DNA of 64,000 nucleotides from Candidatus Hydrogenedentota bacterium. GTDB lineage: Bacteria; Hydrogenedentota; Hydrogenedentia; Hydrogenedentales; CAILVY01. The translations under genes and the position numbers were made by a program. Shown here piece by piece: positions 61,431 through 64,000 of this stretch. The stretch is from positions 1 to 64,000 of the forward strand of contig CAILVY010000270.1 in NCBI GenBank assembly GCA_903837785.1, read 5' to 3'. Below the pieces are notes generated by a model, which was given only the letters and a program-made list of their open reading frames with translations, was not told where the DNA came from and made no database searches. Every line of letters begins with the position of its first letter. Position 1 is the stretch's first letter.

Positions 61431-64000
61431 GTGTACGTATTCGAGACGCTGGGTGCGGCGGCGGGCGGGTTGGCGGTTACGGGATGCCTCGTGCTGCGGG
61501 TTCCCGCGCAAACGGTAGCGCTGATCAGCGGACTGCTGCTGGCGCTGGCGATTATCCCCGCGTGGCGCTGCCACTGGCTTCGCTTCGTTCCGGCATTGTT
61601 GCTTTCAGGGGCGTTGATTCTGGGCGCAGGGGCGCAGTGGGCGCAGTATGACGCGCGTCATTCCTGGGGGCGCCTGCTGGACCCCGAATCGTATCGCGGC
61701 TCCTTTTCCACGGCGCAGGCGTCCTACGCCTACGGGCAACGCGGCGGGCAGTTCATCGTGATGTCGGCGGGCACGATCGCCGAGGCGCTGCCGAACGCGG
61801 AACACGGGGCGGAAGTGGCGGCGCTCGTTCTGGCGCAACGGCCGGAGAGCAAGCGCGTGCTTGTCATCGGGCCGGGGGCGCTGAGCCTCTGTCTGCAACT
61901 GCTTCGCCTGCCGCAGATTGAGTCCGTTCTCTGGAGCCATCCCGACCCGGAGTACGCCGAGACATTGCTTCGGGTGGTGCCGGAAGCGTTTCGGGGGGAC
62001 TTGGCGCGGTTCGCTACGCCGGCGATGGATGCGCGGGCGTTGTTGACGCGCGGCGCCGAAATGTACGACATTGCGGTGCTCAATCTGCCTGATGTGACGA
62101 CGCTTGCGCTCAATCGATATGCCACCCGCGAGTTTTTCGGCCTATTGAGGAAACGCCTGCCGCCGGACGGCGTGGCCGCGTTGCGCATCACGGCAGGAGC
62201 AAATGTGCTTGGGGGGGAACTTGCCAGTCTCGGCGCGTCCGCGCTGGCGACGTTCGGCAGCGTCTTTCCGCGGATTGTCCTCAAGCCGGGCGATGAAACG
62301 TGGCTGATGGGTTCGGCGGGGGACAGGCTCAGCGAAGATGCGGACGTCTTGCGCGAGCGGCTTGCGGGGATGCCGGGCCTGTCCTCGATCTATCCGCCGG
62401 ACGGGCTTCGCTCGCTCTACGTGCCGGACCGCATCTCGTTTCAGCGCGGGCGCTACGAGGCGGCTTTGCGGCAGTCTGGCGCGGAATCGCTCCTGAACAC
62501 GGACGAGCATCCGAAGGCGCTTCTGTTGGCCTTGATCGTGGCATGGCGTCAGTCCGGTTTGAGAGGCGTGTCGGCCAATCTGTCTGCGATCCAGCAGATC
62601 CTGTGCTTCACGGCGATGGTGGCCTTTCTTGCGGCCCTGCTTGCGCGCGTTGAGTATCGCCGCCGATTTCCCGTGATCGCGGAGCACGGCGCGAAAGAAG
62701 AGACGGGGTTTGGCATCGGCTATCTGATCTTTTCCACGGGTTTGGCGGGCATCGGCGCGAGCATCATGATCTTGTTTGCGTTTCAGTCGCGCTTTGGATC
62801 GCTTTCGCTGCACCTCGGTCTTTTCTCGGCGCTGTTCATGGCGGGTTCGTGTGCCGCGGGGCACGCGATGGAACGCCTGCTGGCGCGAGACGCCCTGCGT
62901 CCGGAGCGGCTTTCGCGAAGGATAGTCGTGCTGCACGCCGCGCTGATGTTGTGCGCGGCGGCCTGGGTATACAACGGGGGCGGGCTCGTCCTCGCGCTCG
63001 CCATGGCGATTGCGGGCGGGCTCACGGGCAGCTACTTCCCGCTGGCAGCGCACCGCCTGCGCGCGGCGGGCCGGGATGCGCTGGCTTCAGGGGGAGCACT
63101 CGAGAGCCTGGATCATGTGGGCGCGGCCCTGGGCGGCCTGTTCACAGGATTGCTGCTCTTGCCGTTCCTCGGGATGCGGTGGCCTTCCGTGATCTTTGCG
63201 TTGCTGCTGGCGCTGAACGTGCCGCTGCCCGTCAAGTCGAGAAGCACGGCACTGCCTGGGGTGGATGCAGTGGATCGCGCGATGATGCCTTGGCGGCTTG
63301 CGGTGGGGCTCGGCTGCGTGCTGCTGCTCAGTTCAGCGTATGCGGCGCGGCTGCATCGGGCACAGGAAGGGCAGCGTTTCGAGGAGACTGCCCGATCGAT
63401 GCTCGGGAATGTGGCCGTGAGCAGGCATGATGCGACGATCAAGGATGGCCGCGCGATCACGCACTTCACGCCTGCGGCGTCGCCTTCCGGTCCGTGCGCT
63501 TTTGATGCCACGCCGCTGGCGCCGCGCGTGCGCGGCTACGGCGGGCGCATGCCGGTCGCCGCGGCCGTGCGGCCGGACGGAACACTCGAGGAGGTCCGCA
63601 TCCTCGAGTCGCGGGAGACGCCGTCCTATCTCGAACTCGTGCGGCCCTGGCTTCGGCAACTGCGGGGCAAGCATCTTGGCGACCCGGCGGCCTATGAGCA
63701 TCTCGACGGCGTAACGGGGGCGACGATCACGTCGAGGGCCGTGCTGGAAACCCTGCGGCAATCCGTCCCCGTTGTCGCGCGGGACGTACTGCATCTGCGC
63801 GTGGATGCGGCACTGTCCAACGCGCCGTCGCGCCGTGCAGACACGCAATTCCTGTGGCTGATCGGGTTCTTTGTTGCGGCGTTCTTGTTGCGGTACCGGC
63901 CGGGCCGTTGGCGGCGGCGCGTGTTTCTACTGGCGGTCGTGGCGCTATTCGGCTTCTGGCTTAACGTGCAGTTTTCAACCCAGCACATCTTCTCCTTGCT
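61431..64000 (+). CDS. Membrane spermidine-synthase-like protein fused to an FMN-binding domain, partial
   Basis: This frame, the same as that of 60984-61403, is open to the window end, so it is absent from the ORF track. It reads more membrane helices and then a degenerate SAM-binding-like fold (RVLVIGPGALSLCLQLLR; YDIAVLNLPDVTTLALNRYA). A second set of helices follows, and then an RnfG/NqrC-type FMN-binding domain ending DGVTGATITSRAVLE, whose TGAT-T is the covalent flavin site. The last residues (FGFWLNVQFSTQHIFSL) look like the start of a NosR/NapH-type membrane ferredoxin domain. GTG 61431 is the first start codon after the TAA but has no clear ribosome site. The 3' end is cut off. Confidence 0.72.
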   Translation, partial: MYVFETLGAAAGGLAVTGCLVLRVPAQTVALISGLLLALAIIPAWRCHWLRFVPALLLSGALILGAGAQWAQYDARHSWGRLLDPESYRGSFSTAQASYAYGQRGGQFIVMSAGTIAEALPNAEHGAEVAALVLAQRPESKRVLVIGPGALSLCLQLLRLPQIESVLWSHPDPEYAETLLRVVPEAFRGDLARFATPAMDARALLTRGAEMYDIAVLNLPDVTTLALNRYATREFFGLLRKRLPPDGVAALRITAGANVLGGELASLGASALATFGSVFPRIVLKPGDETWLMGSAGDRLSEDADVLRERLAGMPGLSSIYPPDGLRSLYVPDRISFQRGRYEAALRQSGAESLLNTDEHPKALLLALIVAWRQSGLRGVSANLSAIQQILCFTAMVAFLAALLARVEYRRRFPVIAEHGAKEETGFGIGYLIFSTGLAGIGASIMILFAFQSRFGSLSLHLGLFSALFMAGSCAAGHAMERLLARDALRPERLSRRIVVLHAALMLCAAAWVYNGGGLVLALAMAIAGGLTGSYFPLAAHRLRAAGRDALASGGALESLDHVGAALGGLFTGLLLLPFLGMRWPSVIFALLLALNVPLPVKSRSTALPGVDAVDRAMMPWRLAVGLGCVLLLSSAYAARLHRAQEGQRFEETARSMLGNVAVSRHDATIKDGRAITHFTPAASPSGPCAFDATPLAPRVRGYGGRMPVAAAVRPDGTLEEVRILESRETPSYLELVRPWLRQLRGKHLGDPAAYEHLDGVTGATITSRAVLETLRQSVPVVARDVLHLRVDAALSNAPSRRADTQFLWLIGFFVAAFLLRYRPGRWRRRVFLLAVVALFGFWLNVQFSTQHIFSL

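Overview
The window is a GC-rich, densely packed stretch of bacterial chromosome from a Gram-negative organism: it carries a lipid A-type acyltransferase (LpxL family), lipoproteins with clear lipoboxes, a Tat-exported protein and a DegP protease. Gly-Glu dipeptide tracts followed by a C-terminal EF-hand-like 'LSELLR.IQFFN' module, a DUF6600/FecR protein, large multi-PAS kinases and many unrecognised secreted proteins suggest an uncultured PVC-like or Candidatus Hydrogenedentota-type lineage. That placement is inferred from family style and not from a marker tree. No tRNA, rRNA, CRISPR array, insertion sequence or prophage was seen.

Layout. 0-5.5 kb (minus): two tandem membrane-anchored paralogs, a HAAS/PspC membrane protein and a TPR protein with an EF-Tu domain-2-like barrel. 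5.6-6.9 kb (minus): rplJ-rplL with a legible L10-type leader (terminator/antiterminator) and a promoter. 7-9.5 kb (plus): a small membrane protein, a 0.9-kb gene-free stretch with a palindrome-promoter and a hairpin-rich RNA candidate ending in twin terminators, then a lipoprotein. 9.5-13 kb (minus): a 48-aa small gene, aroD, an lpxL-like acyltransferase and a beta-CASP metallo-hydrolase. 13-24.5 kb (minus): a tightly overlapping moxR-DUF58-batA/B/C/D/E 'aerotolerance' operon running into mprF. 24.6-28.3 kb (minus): degP-like protease and thiH-thiG. 28.5-31 kb (plus): GNAT, Tat-exported PHP-like protein, and a sugar-binding lipoprotein. 31-37.3 kb (minus): an NtrC-type regulator translationally coupled to a 1613-aa sensor kinase. 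37.5-45.7 kb (plus): RbsC-type permease, two GH32-type fructan hydrolases, a Gfo/Idh/MocA oxidoreductase and a YfhO-like membrane protein. The binding protein, the two-component system and the permease/hydrolases together look like a fructan sensing, cleavage and uptake locus, although no transporter ATPase is in the window. 46-49 kb (plus): a FecR/DUF6600 secreted protein and a Tyr/Gly/Asp-rich lipoprotein. 49.2-53.1 kb: a thioredoxin-fold protein (plus), then thiL-nnrD and an aldehyde dehydrogenase (minus). 53.15-54.03 kb: a gene-free stretch with a regularly phased repeat. 54-58 kb (minus): a giant secreted leucine-rich-repeat protein with three duplicated modules and two Gly-Glu tracts. 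58.2-64 kb (plus): an AmmeMemoRadiSam locus (AmrS, a 54-aa peptide, a fused Memo-AMMECR1 protein) coupled to a membrane protein with a spermidine-synthase-like domain plus an FMN-binding domain. This last gene is interrupted by an in-frame TAA and runs off the right edge.

The main points for a second look are the hairpin-rich RNA region at 7.68-8.17 kb, the phased ATAGA repeat at 53.3 kb, the AmmeMemoRadiSam to flavin-protein gene fusion at the right end with its in-frame stop, the EF-Tu-domain-2 protein, the L10 leader with TTG start, and the Asp-to-Glu change at the DegP-like triad.
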